Assembly: GCA_015227615.1 (NCBI GenBank)
Contig: JAALGZ010000026.1
Location: 310,001 to 374,000, forward strand
DNA: 64,000 nucleotides
Source: Labyrinthula sp. Ha
Lineage: Eukaryota; Sar; Bigyra; Labyrinthulida; Labyrinthulaceae
Reading direction: 5' to 3'
The translations under genes and the position numbers were made by a program. Below the pieces are notes generated by a model. The model had not been told where the DNA came from. It saw only the letters and a program-made list of their open reading frames with translations, and did not search any database. Shown here piece by piece: positions 25,007-37,239 of the stretch (the first letter of the stretch is position 1; each line of letters starts with the position of its first letter).

Positions 25007-26126
25007 TTAGTTCCTACGTTTCACCCATACAAGATTTGAATAATTTTCATTTCCAAAACTTGAGTTTAACCTCTTGAAATTTGAGTCCTGAACACGAGGA
25101 TTTGGTTTCAAATTTAGAGAACCATAGTTTCTTATTGAGTTCATATTGAACAGAACTGCACACATGTCTTTACTGGATGCTTTGGTACAACCATATCCGT
25201 ATAATGGAAACTCGCCATATGTAATTATAGGGGTATCATCTCAAAAATCAATTCTCAGCTGATTCACGCCTTTTGTTTCAGAAATCTTGATTACTGCACT
25301 TCCTGAATTGTGCAGCATTCTTGCAAATAGTTGATTATCTAGAAAAAGTAACTCAACTAGGATTGTTCCATTTCGCTTTTTGATGTTATCCCGAGTATTG
25401 AAGCTCTTGTAATTTCTGCTATTATATCAACTGTATGGATCTCACTCTTTTCTACGACTACCAGGAGGAGAATCTGATGTGTATTATTCAATAAATTCTT
25501 AATGATTTTTTCAGTAACTTTTTTGCTGGAAATCAGATTATGTTTTTCTAGTATTAGTGACATATTCCAGTCCGTTTTATGTAAATCAAGTAAAGCTTTA
25601 GTTGGTTCAAGTGCTTGTTGCCAAAACTCTTCTGAACAATTTGTTCTCTTACTCCAATTAAAACTGTTTCCAAAATTTCAGATACTAGAACTCCCGGATA
25701 TAGTTGCACTTTTTCCAAAATTAAATGGAATTTCTTAGAATTAAGCTTGGTAATAGTTTCATTTCAATTGAATTCCTTGATTAATTTGGGTTTACCGATT
25801 AGTTTTTGCACTGGGTGTCTTTCACAGTTTTCATAGCATAGAAATTTAGATAAGAGAAGACCCTCCAGATAAATTTCCACTTCGTAGTTTTGTATAACCT
25901 GGTAAAGAACAAATACTATTAGCATTTCAAAACATAAGAGACGTCTATCTTCAAATACTAAAGTACCCTTGTCTTTTCCATCGTTTCCTGAATTCAACAT
26001 TTAAAAGTATGGGACTTTTTGGTATAAAAGATCACGCTGAATCTCTATGCCCTCTTTGGAAGACTCATTTGTTTTTAGAATAATCCTGCTTTCACTTTTC
26101 TATGCATTTAAAATTTCTTGCAACAT
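25007..26126 (-). pseudogene. BTB-domain protein-like gene, degraded
   Basis: The N-terminal part (26126-25764) reads from an ATG as a BTB/POZ-like domain: GIEIQRDLLYQKVPYF, then FEDRRLLCFEMLIVFVLYQ and LEGLLLSKFLCYEN. BTB domains mediate dimerisation and cullin-3 binding. This frame has TAG at 26100-26102 and TAA at 26001-26003 and ends at TGA. Two further protein-like segments follow in other frames, 25740-25357 (FWQQALEPTKALLDLHKTDW) and about 25350-25007 (FNMNSIRNYGSLNL), the last with one in-frame TGA. They read in a sensible order as one gene with a longer C-terminal region, but the joins are not resolved, so introns, decay or both are possible. The BTB call rests on pattern only. Confidence 0.4.
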
Positions 26127-26599
26127 TTTGTTTATATTATATTATTAGTCTCTAATTATCTCTCGAAATAACGAATAGAATTTTTTGACTCAGGAGTTAA
26201 ATACACCTAAATCTCATTGGCCGAATTTTTATTTTCCCAATTTTTTTTTTTGAAAAAATCAAACCAACAAAATTAAAATAAAAAATTTGAAAACATAACA
26301 GTTGCATGAAAAAACCTAAGACAGGACAGAGCTAATATCCACAAAACAGAAGAGTTTACAAGTTTTAACAAGAATTTACAAGATTTAAGAAAATTTAAGA
26401 CATTTTACAAGTTTTAAAAATACTGAATTAAATTGAATGTAAGAAGAGAATCATTAAAACCAAAAGTTAAATGTTGAACAAGATTTAGTGCTGCCCAGAT
26501 GGTTAAAAATGCAGGATTTGTTCAAGTCAAAAGTCAAGGTTCAGGATTATTGAAGAAAAGGGGATGGAGTTTGGGTTCAAAGATTCATATTCAAATACA

Positions 26600-26905
26600 A
26601 AAAAGCTAGTTTCGACAAAAAAACTTGCACCTAGATTAGAAAACGAATCCACTTAAGTTTTAAATTATAATTTTAACAAAAATCTAAATCTTCTGAATTT
26701 CAGTTTTCAAAATTATTTGTCTTAAGTTATTAATTATGTCACTTCAGACATTTACTTATTAACTTCTACACATGTTTTCAAGTTTCTGTATTCAATCCAT
26801 GGGAAAAGATTTAAATCCATCCTCATTTTCATCAAGGGCCGAGTCATAGGGGGGGGGGGGCATTTTTAAAAACGCGGGAAGCATGAAAGGCTCCCCTTCT
26901 TTTTT
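26600..26905 (+). repeat. dispersed repeat, copy 1
   Basis: Matches 40757-41085 in the same orientation, including CCACTTAAGTTTTAAAT, TTCTGAATTTCAGTTTTCAA and, near the end, GCATGAAAG-CTC. A 12-base G run (about 26850) interrupts copy 1. Family unknown. Confidence 0.65.
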
Positions 26906-27576
26906 ATCTAAATATTGGAAATTATTGTTCTACGCATCGATTATTGAGACGAAGTGTGGAAAATGGCTATTCTGTGTACTCCAAATTAACCGGAAAGTAT
27001 GACTAAATTACCCAGAAATGGTGTTTTGCACGACAGAAGGTCATACGAATTCCGGTAAATCATATTTTTTTAAATGTGTGCTAGAATTCAATTAGGTAAG
27101 AATTAAGCCAGTTTTAACCTGAATTCGTATGACCGCTGTTATACTTCTCTTTAGGAGCCAATGTAAGGCTTTTTGGTTTTGCGAACATTTGCAGAAGAGA
27201 ACTGTGAATAAAAACAGAGTGGGGATAATCATACAATTATAATTTTCTGAAAACAAACACAAATCAAACAAAGAGTGCTCAAAAAATAAATACGTAAAAC
27301 TCGGTGAATATTTCGTCTTTTTAAACGATTCTTGACTTGTTAGAAAGCTCTTTTAAAGCCACTCTTATTTACATTTACTTTGTGATATCATTTGTATTTC
27401 TTGACGATACGTGATTTTACTATTTGCCTAAATTGCGAGCAAAAGAAGAAAAAAACAATGGCTTAAACTTTGTTGCTTTCCTTTTTCATGTCAGGGAAAA
27501 GTAGTTTTATGTTTCACCTAACATCTAAATTGTTGTTAAAACCTGTTTCCTACTTAATCTTTTAGTTTGAAGAAAA

Positions 27577-29440
27577 ATGAACGATCGATTGAATGAAGAG
27601 GATTGGGCAGAGATTTCACAACATGTTTCTGAAATTAGAGCAAACAGGATTACCAAAAACTCTCAGAGCTCGTACGAGTGTTCTTACACCCAATTTCTAG
27701 CTTGGTGCATAAGAAACAAACCCAATGTCTTGGCTGAAGATTTTCTTAACAAGTTGAAGGAAGGAAGTGCTGCTGAAGCGTCAATGAGTTTTAAGCTCAT
27801 TAGGAAAACAATTAAAACCTTTCAAAATTTACCACCCTTCAAATTTGATGATCTTGATGTAGAAACCTTCATGTCATGGATTGTAACTAAGAAAAGTAGT
27901 GATGGGAGCTTTTTCAATTTTTCTAGTTACTCAACTCACCGTTCTGTTCATTACAGTCTCTACCGTCAACACCATGTTCGTTTTAGTTCTGAGTTCGAGA
28001 ACGAGTTAAAAACCATTTTAGAGGTTTAAAAAGAAAAATTGTTTCGGGAGAACAAGCAGGTCAAGGTGTGGTTAAACATGGGAAGGATCCTCTTACAATG
28101 CCTTTGTTCAAGATCCTCAATTTAGCAATATTGCAGACTGAGCAAACGGATTTTTTTTCTTCAAAACATTTTTAACAATCACTTGTAACTTAATGTGTAG
28201 AGCTGTTAGCACTTTCAGTATTCAATACAGGCATTTAACTTGGAAAGAAGATGTCCTTTGCATCATTTTCTGCCACCAGAAGAATTATCAAGCAGGGGAA
28301 AAACTAGAGATCCTAGACACGTTTACGCTAATTCGCTACAATCTGAAATTTGTCCAGTCTTGTCCCTTGATATGTACTGGTCAAGCTTTGGGAATGGAGA
28401 TGGCACCTCTCTTTTTGGTGGAAACAATTGGTACGACAGATTTAGATAAGGTCAGAAAAAATTTTTAGTCTCGATGAAGTTGGGAACGAGCTTAGGAGAA
28501 GAAGTTTGATTGCTGAGGAGGTTTTAACTAATTCCCTAAGAAAAGATGTAGAAACTTTTTGTGCTTCAGGTTACCCTAATGGGCCTCCAATTGCTGCAGT
28601 TCAGTTACGTGTTGGGTGGTCAATGGGCACTGTTTTAAACGTCTACCTTCACTTTGAAGCTACTGGAGATTAGTACGTGAGATGTACTGTAAGCGGTCTA
28701 CCAATTAGTAGTTACAAGTTTTCTACATTACCACCAAGATTTACGTTTGCTGATGAACAGGTAGAAAGAGCTAAGCAGTTGGTGTTTCCAAGCGCTCCAA
28801 AACAAATCTCTTTGATTCTGGAGTATTTCTTAGTATCAATGGTGTACCATGAGAATTTTCTAAGTAAAGGGCTACCAGAAAATCACCTTCTCTTTAACAC
28901 CCCAATTTTTCAGGATAAAGGCCTAATTCAAACTCTTAGAGAAAAGCTGATTTGCGATGTATCTAACTCTGATGAAAATAGTCTCCAGGCCACAGGAATT
29001 TTCGCACACGTAGACATCTTAACAAAACTTCATCATGTTGGTAGAGTTGTAGATGGATTGGTTCAACGAAATGAAAGATCTAGAATTCAGGACAGATCAA
29101 TCATTCCTACTCGAATTATAGATATTTTAGAGGAACGTGATGTTGGGTCTACAGTAATCCCACATGCTGTAATAAAAAGATGCTAGATGAAGCGTTTGCA
29201 AAGCGTAAAACAGAATTTCTCTTAGAAAGAATGAGAACCCTTACAGGCAATTATGGTAATGAAGAGGAAGGGGTTGAAAACATAAAAAGCTCTACTCCTC
29301 CATCCGCCTTAAGCCTTTGGCCAGATAATGTTCTAAGACGTGTTCCTACAGGGTCCTCATTTCCAAAAGGAACTGCGCGTTTTATCTGGTTGATTTGGAA
29401 CTATGACAATGCTGAAAAAACCGATCACCATTGAAAACTT
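27577..29440 (+). mobile_element. Crypton tyrosine-recombinase transposon, decayed
   Basis: A tyrosine recombinase of the type common in oomycete and other protist Cryptons. The core-binding domain (27577-28029) has SSYECSYTQFLAWC. The catalytic domain has the first Arg in CNLMCRAVSTF (~28195), DPRHVYANSLQSEICPVLSL (~28310-28370), the His-x-x-Arg region as NSLRKDVETF (~28530; the His is Asn here), GWSMGTVLNVYLHFE with the expected catalytic Tyr (~28640), and the conserved tail LPISSYKFSTLPPRF onward to ~29430. Cryptons move by recombination at short sites without a DDE enzyme. At least three frameshifts (near 28025, 28150, 28300) and a TAG at 28672-28674, where relatives as I recall have Gln (GDQ-F/Y-V), break it. 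A tail in another frame extends to ~29600. Confidence 0.7.
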
Positions 29441-29869
29441 GCACGCCAATTGACATGTCTTCCGTAATTGCCGAAACAACTCAGTGACTTATAATTCTTG
29501 TTGAACTTACTTGAGAATGAAGCAAGCAAGAAAGCCCTGTATCCGTCAATTAAAAGACTTCAGGATGCTCAACTTTGGTTTGATGAATGCCAAAGTTCTT
29601 GAAGTGAAGAAAGTTACCCCAATGAAGAGATCTAGAAGGACAAAGGAATTAAGCTGTCAAACAGTTGTAAAATTAAAACGAAAAGAGTTGCAATTAACTA
29701 GAAGGAAAAATCACAGACTCTGAACTGAATACATTTGGGAATAGAATAAACTTCACCTGATTTCATGGCTTCAGAAATAACCAGTTCAAGTTTAGCTAAC
29801 AATGAACCAAACTGTTTTTGAAGAAATTCAGCTTTATTTCTTTACAAGTCAACTAGCCTCTTATCAGCT

Positions 29870-30290
29870 AACCCAGAATCTAGGAACCTTCTACGTTTTG
29901 AATAATAAGGCCTACTCTGTTCCCTCTCATCGTTGAGTTATATCTATCTATACAGTTAAACAAATCTTTTTCCAAAGGTTTTGGAACAAAGTTAAATACA
30001 TCAGAAGATAAATAGATTAATTGATCATTCTGTAGTTTTGTGCTTAATAAATAGTTTTCAACTATAGTCAAAATTCTTTCATTGTCCAAAAAAACTCTTT
30101 GCACCCGTTTACTTCACAAGTTGAATATATAAAAACAGATTCTGTTTCAAACTGCTTTAAGTAAACATGACAGCTGATATTTTCATCTACATGAACTTCA
30201 AAAAATAGATTGCGATTCAAGAAGCATGTATCTAAGTTGATAACCTGATCAAGATTAAAACCAATAGCTAGAAAATGTTGTATATTTAAA
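29870..30290 (-). pseudogene. unidentified coding fragment
   Basis: On the minus strand, two frames joined by a probable slip in a T run (near 30070) give protein-like text: FFEVHVDENISCHVYLKQFE and CEVNGCKEFF, then ERILTIVENYLLSTKLQNDQ and DVFNFVPKPLEKDLFNCIDR. The composition argues for real coding ancestry. No domain is recognised. It lies next to the Crypton tail and may or may not belong to it. Confidence 0.35.
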
Positions 30291-30376
30291 AAAGAAGAGT
30301 ATTGAGAAGTGTGTATTTAAAAAAAAGGTATTGAAAAGTGTGTATTTAAGAAAAGGAAGGGTATTTAAAAGCGTGC
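30281..30376. repeat. degenerate purine-rich tandem repeat
   Basis: About three units of ~30 bp, each with GTATTTAA, an A/G tract and a variant of TATTGAGAAGTGT. Confidence 0.6.
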
Positions 30377-30399
30377 AAAAGATACCAAGAATTTGTATA

Positions 30400-31157
30400 A
30401 AAAGGTGAAAAAGTAAAAAAGCAAAAACAAAAGAAGAAAAGTAAAACGAGAAGAAAATTAAGAGTAGGAAAATACTTTATTAAAAAGTGTTTGGATTAAA
30501 TATTAAGTTGAATACATAACAGAAACCAGAATAACATAAACACTTGGCCAAGTTCAATTGTTGTTTTCAGGAAGTCATTCTTATTCAGCAGACCATGATT
30601 TCCTGCATGGTTCAAGAATTGAAATGTTTTACCCATTAGGAAGTGAAAAAGGTTTACGAAGGAGTTTTGGTTTTCTTCATTTACCACATTCTTCTAAAAT
30701 GTATACAGAACACCATTGGCAACTTGATCCTTTGGATCTAACCTAAGTCCAGTCAGTACATCAATTATGTGAGTTCATATCTTTCCTCGAACGAAGCATT
30801 TATATCAAGTTCTCGACTCCACTTGTCATGTCGCAGAATATGATAGTTATTAGTTTCTACTGCAACCTCCAAAGTGCTCATTTCATTTTTAGTGTTACTT
30901 TTTTTTCACTTTCTGTTAAATTCCTGTTTCCAGAGTTCAACCAATGAAATTGTGCTATTTGGTATGAGAAATCACATGACAGTCTGTCATGTAAATTCCG
31001 ACCACAAGTAATTTCGTCTAAGTATGGGAAATCACCATTCAGCGCCTCCTATATTCAGACGGATAAAAAATATTTTGGGAAATTTATCTGACCAATGAGA
31101 TCGCGAGGAGTATTTGAATCTAGAGTCAAATAACCAACCAGAAAAAACAAAAAAAAA
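30400..31157. other. upstream flank of Roco copy 2
   Basis: Contains a 62-codon unrecognised frame (30558-30746). Two CCAAT-like sites (GTTCAACCAATGAAATTG near 30935, GACCAATGAGAT near 31090) lie in the 220 bp before the Roco start; TTCAACCAATCAAAT also precedes copy 3 (near 50400). They may be promoter elements, but the evidence is weak. Confidence 0.25.
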
Positions 31158-33726
31158 ATGAAATCAATCAAAGAACAATATGAAGAAAGATATAATAAAA
31201 CATACTTCATAATTAAATGGTATTTTAGTTAACTAAATTATTCAAAGGGAATACGATAATGATGAAACTCCTATTAACCCAAACAAGTTCAAAAGGGAGA
31301 TAAAAGAATTTGTCAAAGGGTTCCAACCAACTCAAGGAGTGTCTTCAATATCGTATTCTATATTCTCTTATGCTTATGTTAGGTTTATATATTGTCCCTT
31401 TGATGTCCTTAAATCTATATTTTTAAGATTTATTCTTTGTTTTTCAGCTGTGAAAACACTTAGGTATTTTATTTTGTTTTCTTGATTTTAGTTTTTTGAA
31501 CTGCATGTTCAGTAAAAAGAACTATAAAAATTTTAAAGAACTTAAAAACCTAAAACTGTATAAATTGGAGTATATTTTCTTTGCATGCTTAATTTAGTTT
31601 TTCTTTTTGTATCATTCCTGAAGTTAGTTCTTTTTGCAGTTTGTTCAAATCAATCAGTATAAAATATATAAAGTAAAAATATTTTATATTATTATTTAGA
31701 CTATATCAAAACATCTTCAGTACAAAATATTTGTCAAATTTATTTAAAAGTTTATCTTTTAATAAAAATAGTTTAAAGGTAGAGTATTTATTATTAATAT
31801 ATTGAGTTTTTAGTATTAGAGAAAGAGTACAAGATAAAATTATTATTTCAGCTATTAAAAACATCTTGAAAACTAATAAAATAATAAAGAGTTTAAAATG
31901 TGGTGATAGCTCTCAATTCAAGAAGATTTCAGAAGAAGATATTATTGAGTTACAAGAAATAGTTGATTCACATCCTTCAATTCTTGGTCTTCAAGTTTAT
32001 GGAAGTTTTATTGAACCTAAAGGGAAAACTAAAATGTTAAAGAAACTTGTTCTTTTTGCTTTGTAAAATCAATATGAAATAAAAGAGGAAATAAAAGAAG
32101 TTCCAATTTTTCTTATGGGTATTCTATTTAGTTTAGTTTTATATTTAGGTGATGGAAGAACTGGAAAAACTTCTTTATTAAGAAACTTATCTGGAAAAAG
32201 TTTTCAAAAAGAAATTCAATCTACTTTGGTTTTGGAAGACTATCAAAAATTTCAAGTTAACAGGAAAAAGTTTAAACCACTTACAAAATATTATCTGACT
32301 GTGCAAAGAGTAAAGAATATGTTGACTATTCAACATAGTATTGAAGATGAAGTTCAAGAGAAGTCAAAATATAATTTAGAATTTGAAGAGGATTTGATTA
32401 CAAGAACTATAACAGAAAAAAGCTTTGTTGAACAATATACAGCAAGTATGTCTTCAGGTTTCAGAACTACAGATACTTTTTTACGGGTTTATGATTTTGG
32501 TGGACAAGAAGTTTTTTCTTCAGTTCATCATATTTTTATGAATAAAAAAGCTATTTATTTTGTTGTCTTTAATATGACAAAATTAAAAGAAAAAGATTTA
32601 TTTAGACTTAAATTCTGGTGTAAAAGTATTTTAAGAAATACCCCAAAAGCACCTGTTTTTTTATTGGAACTTTTTTAAATGCTTTTTTAAAGAAAAATAA
32701 AACACTTGAGAATATAAATTATAAGTTTGAATCCTTTCTTTATGAACTTTCTGTGAAGTTAACTATCATTGAAGATATAGAAACTATTTTTTTTCCCTGT
32801 TGAAAACACTGTTGATTCTAATAAGAGTCGTGAGAATGAAATAAAAAAGAAGTTAATCTATATACATAGATATACCTTACTTGATCAATATATACTAATT
32901 AAATCTGTTTATGCATTATTTTTGGATAATTGTCGTGAAGAATCAAGTTATATGACAGTTCAAAAGTTTAAACTAAAAGCTGAAAAATGTAACTTTTCTG
33001 AAAAAGAAATGGAAAAAATGTTAGAAATATATTCTAAAGAAGGAATTATTTCTTATTTTCCTGGTTTAAATTTATTTGATAGTGAAAATTTTATATTTTT
33101 TGCGCCTTCCTTTTTAGCTCAAGCTTTGGGAAGTTTTATTCGTGATGAAAGTTTTCATCAACTTGCTTTTAGAACAAATAAAAATGTATTTTCAAACTAT
33201 AGAAAATATATTGATACTGGAATAATAAGAAAAGATTTATTTGAAGTTTTATTAAAACAATATACAAAAAAAGAAAGGGAGTATGTTTTAAGCTTAGCTT
33301 TACATAGTCTAATTCTGTTTGTTGATCCAAGAGAAAAAAAACAGTTTTATTGTTCCTGAATTACTTCCTGAAGGAAAAGATAAAAAGTTGAAAGGATTTA
33401 AAGGAAGCAAAAAAGTAATAAAATTTGTTTCTCCCATCACCATAGCTAAATTTGTTAAAATTATCTCTTTGTTTCTTCAAGATAATAATATAGTTGAATC
33501 ACATATATTCAAATATTTTGCAAGGTTTATTTTTTCAGTAGAGAATATTTTGGATATTTATTTTATGGAAGAAAATAAAATAGTATTGAATTATATTGGA
33601 TATGAAATAAATAGTTTATTATGGACTAAAATTCAAAATATAGTTGAAGAAGAAAATACTTTTGAACAAGAAATTGAAGGAAAGCTTAATCTTAGTTTGA
33701 GCTTTCTCCTTAGAAGGTTAGGTTAA
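31158..33726 (+). pseudogene. Roco family gene, copy 2, broken
   Basis: Has the same five-exon plan as copy 1: introns 31220-31247 (28 nt), 31476-31491 (16), 31570-31597 (28), 31673-31699 (27), all GT-AG. Codon 32064-32066 is TAA where copies 1 and 3 have CAA. Frameshifts occur near 32660, 32795 and 33340, and about 40 nt are missing near 32850, so the ROC (GDGRTGKT, DFGGQ) and COR parts are present but no longer in one frame. From the P-loop to about 32600 it nearly equals copy 3; from about 32960 to the end and beyond it nearly equals copy 1, a mosaic pattern. Coordinates follow the end of the last COR frame. Confidence 0.8.
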
Positions 33727-33834
33727 GAGAACAAGAAAAACTGTATTATTTTCTTTAATAGTTTCAATCCCTCTGTATCAAATAGTAAAAGATAAAGTAA
33801 AACTTATCGTTTATATGATTTACCTTTTTAAGCT

Positions 33835-33869
33835 AAAGAGTGCAGTATAATTCCATATTGCAACTCTTT
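33835..33869 (+). promoter_or_regulatory. 3'-flank hairpin, Roco copy 2
   Basis: AAAGAGT pairs with ACTCTTT, about 110 nt past the end of the coding region; same place as in the other two copies, with loop changes. Confidence 0.4.
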
Positions 33870-33879
33870 CTTTTCTCTT

Positions 33880-34880
33880 TATTCCTGGTATGAAATTTAA
33901 CTTCATGAACCCATAAGTTGAAAAGTTCAAAGTTAATAAGAAATAATTATGCAATGCTAAAAGACAAAAGACCACCCAGATTTAGATTCTGATCTTGATC
34001 CATATTCTGAAGAAAATAGATACTCTCAAGCTATGTAAGGAAATAAATAGGACATTTTGGATTTCTATTTCAATGAATCCGTCTTTGTTCAATCTGAATT
34101 TTACTAGGTACAGAAAACTAGTATACAAAAAAAATTCTGTAAAAGATTGTCATTCAAACACTATTGTAAGCATTAAAACCATACATTTGAATATCTTCCA
34201 CAAGAAACTATATCTTATGTTTTTAAATACTTCAACAATACAGACTTCAAGAATTCAGGAGCATCTCACTTTTATTTTTTTTAATAACAGTAAATTTATT
34301 GAGAATAATAGAAAACCATTCGGTATTTATCAAAAGGAAAATAAAAAAGTTTTTGTATTGTAGATCGAATAACTTTCTCAAGTGAAGAATTATTATTCCA
34401 ATCTTCATAAAAATCATGAAAAAGAACAGTCTCTTGTAAATGAAGCATAACTTTCCAATAAATTGTGACAAGAATAACTGATGAAAAAACTAAAACAATA
34501 ATATACAGTGTACATCCAAATAATCTGCAAAGCTTTTTTTCGCCTTATTATAGCACTCACAGCCCCTTTCAGCTTCTTTATAATCTGAAATGACTCTAAA
34601 GCTATATAATTTTCTTTTATTCTCTCAATTTTTTTTCACTCAATCATCTCGCCCAAATCTTGGTCCAGGATTCCTTTGATTTAGTTCTATAATATCAATT
34701 GTCTTAGTTTAATCATTGTAAGTGTGTTATTTATTACACCCTTGCACATCTTGCCACGTCATTATTGTACTGTAGTAGCTTTGTACTCATGAAATATGAC
34801 TATTAACAACTGTAATCCGAACTTATATATATATTCAAAGAGTGATCATTGGAGCTTCAAACCACGCTTAATTCGGATAC
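33880..34880. other. flank after Roco copy 2
   Basis: Up to about 34010 this still matches the flank of copy 1 (to the copia insertion point). The rest holds only short frames with poor composition (33995-34363, 34247-34471) and nothing recognised. Confidence 0.4.
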
Positions 34881-34885
34881 ATAGC

Positions 34886-36125
34886 ATGGAAAAACAAAAA
34901 AAAAGAAAATTACGAACAGACTTCCTATTGTCAGATTTAGACAGTCAAGAACACAGGTATTTGTGGTTCATATCTAGGGACGAAGGTACGAATTATACGA
35001 AGCAAGAAATCGGAGAGATATCCAAACAGGCAAGGGTATCATATTTGACATGCCTGTAGAATAAGAAACGAATGTTGAAAGAAGCAGAAACCCCCCGATT
35101 CGTTGCTGGACAAGTATCTACAGTCACGCTAGACAAATCCATCATAGAATCAATTAAACAAGTACGACTACCCACGGAAAGACCCCAAGATTATAGAAAG
35201 TTACCTTCTTAGACCGAGAATCCTTGACAGATTTTGTCATACTTTTCAAGAGAGTGAAAAGTAAGAACCCGATTATAGGAAAAAACGAATGGTAAAATGG
35301 TACCGTGGTGTTAAAGATACGAGGGCACTGCGTAAATCACGTAGATACGGTAGCCAAGATAAAATGTTTGGAGAATAAACTAAAGATCCAGAATGATAGC
35401 CTACTCAATCATAGCTTCAGCAGATTAAGTAAAGAACTCCAGTGGTCTAGCTTCTTTGAAAGTGGAGCGGAAGCTATCGAAGCGTTTCTTATGAAAGTTA
35501 GATAAAAACTTGGTCCTGCCACAGAATTAAGTAAGGATGAACAAAAATTTGTGGTTAAGACGTTTATTAAGAATTTACCCGAATACCTCTAGATAGACCA
35601 AACCATATATACAGATGTTTTGAAGGAGCCGGGAACCTTCAAGATTTCGGGGAGAAGTTACAGTATTTTGCGGTTAACGAAGATGCACAGGTTAGAATGA
35701 GATGAAAGACACCTAGAAAAAAGTATCCACTTATGAACCAATATGTTGGAAACAGTGAAAAGCAACTAATCTCAGCTACACCTACTATTGAGAACCCGGC
35801 TACGAGTGAAAATCTATTGGAGTTATTTATGATGGTGTTAAACAAGATATCGGAATCAATTAATATAGGCTTCAATTGCAATGAACCCAAGCACTTCATG
35901 ACCAGCTGCCAGTTGAAGAACAAGAAGAATGACATGGAATCGGTGGAAAATTCAACGCAGCAAAACATGTGAAGGAGAGGAAATGCAGGAAATCGTCAGC
36001 AGCTGAAGTATATGGCAGTAAAAAGACTTGTGGCTGAACGAGTGACATTTATAGAAGTATTTGGCCGCAGCCAGTGGATAAGTATCCCAGGATGTCTCGA
36101 TTCTGCTGCAGGTAGGGCTTCTTAA
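34886..36125 (+). mobile_element. gypsy-like element remnant (gag and protease only)
   Basis: Fossil. A gag-like region (MEKQKKRKLRTDFLLSDL onward) leads to a zinc-knuckle-like segment near 35875 (FNCNEPKHFMTSC) and then to a protease-like block near 36090 (IPGCLDSAAGR, cf. LDSGA). No reverse transcriptase, integrase or LTR is seen next to it, so most of the element is gone. Much decayed, with many interruptions; it looks older than the two elements further right and is not closely similar to them. Confidence 0.55.
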
Positions 36126-36129
36126 CCAT

Positions 36130-37235
36130 GAAAACGTTAATTAACGGTAAACAAATACCCATATTGTGCTTAACTTTAAGCACGGTAACTACGGTAAGAC
36201 AGATAGAATTTGGTGTTCCCAAAATTGTTAAGAATTAAGTATTCTGTCCTAAATCATATCCCCATTATATATTATGTCTATATTATTTCTGTAAAGAAAT
36301 AAAATCAAAGAAATGGTTGACTTAGAAGTAGATGCATAATAAAATCAACTTCATGTGAAAATTATTTTATATAAAAATCTTCTTATGACTACTAACCTTA
36401 GCCTTGAAGTTATCTCAATCCAAGCTCAAATTGAGCTCCTATAGAGTAGAAAATTATTTTAAATACATTTTCTAAGTAATTTTAAAGAACTAATTCTGCT
36501 CTCTGAGAGAAAATGCAACAAGTAAAATGGGGGGTATTACCTTGGCCATAGCAAGAAATTTATAGAATCTTCAAATAGAAATACTTGTATCTTAGCTTGA
36601 ACTCCTTTTCAAAAAATCTTTACCACATCACTGGAAAGATGTTTTAATTTTCATTCATTCAAAAAGAGGGATTTAGGTTTTTAAGAAGTTAACCATGAGA
36701 TATGTGCGTCTTAATATCCGAATATCAAAGCAAGATTTAGCATAACGAAAATTTTCCTCAGTAAAAGCCATTTTTCTCAGTCAATACTTCGTCTTTTAAA
36801 CCAAATAAAATTCCAAAATGTCTTAAATGCTACTTTTCAAGATTTTATAGCTTTTTTATTTTCTTTTACGTGAAAATACTAGGGTTAAACTACGTATTTC
36901 TATATTTGAAAAATATTGGTCAATTTCAAGTCGTATTTTTGTTTCTTTTGTATCTCGCTCAATTTTTATCTAGAGAACTATTGTAACCTATTTAATCTAT
37001 AACTAAATCTATTTCTAATAACTGGTCTTTATTTTTTTGTTTTTGACCACTGAAAAATACTTTTCTATTTTGCTCTTTTCATGTCATCCTGTATTTTAGG
37101 CAAATTTTTCAATAATTTCAAAGATCATTTCACAATAAATTTTTCGAGTTAGAAAAAAATACAGTTTTAGAAAGCTACTTTAAATAAATTTGTAACCATA
37201 TAAGATAATATAGAATATGAAAAGAGTAAATACAT
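36130..37235. other. AT-rich stretch without features
   Basis: No open frame of protein-like composition, no repeat ends and no RNA gene seen. Confidence 0.5.
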
Positions 37236-37239
37236 GTAG

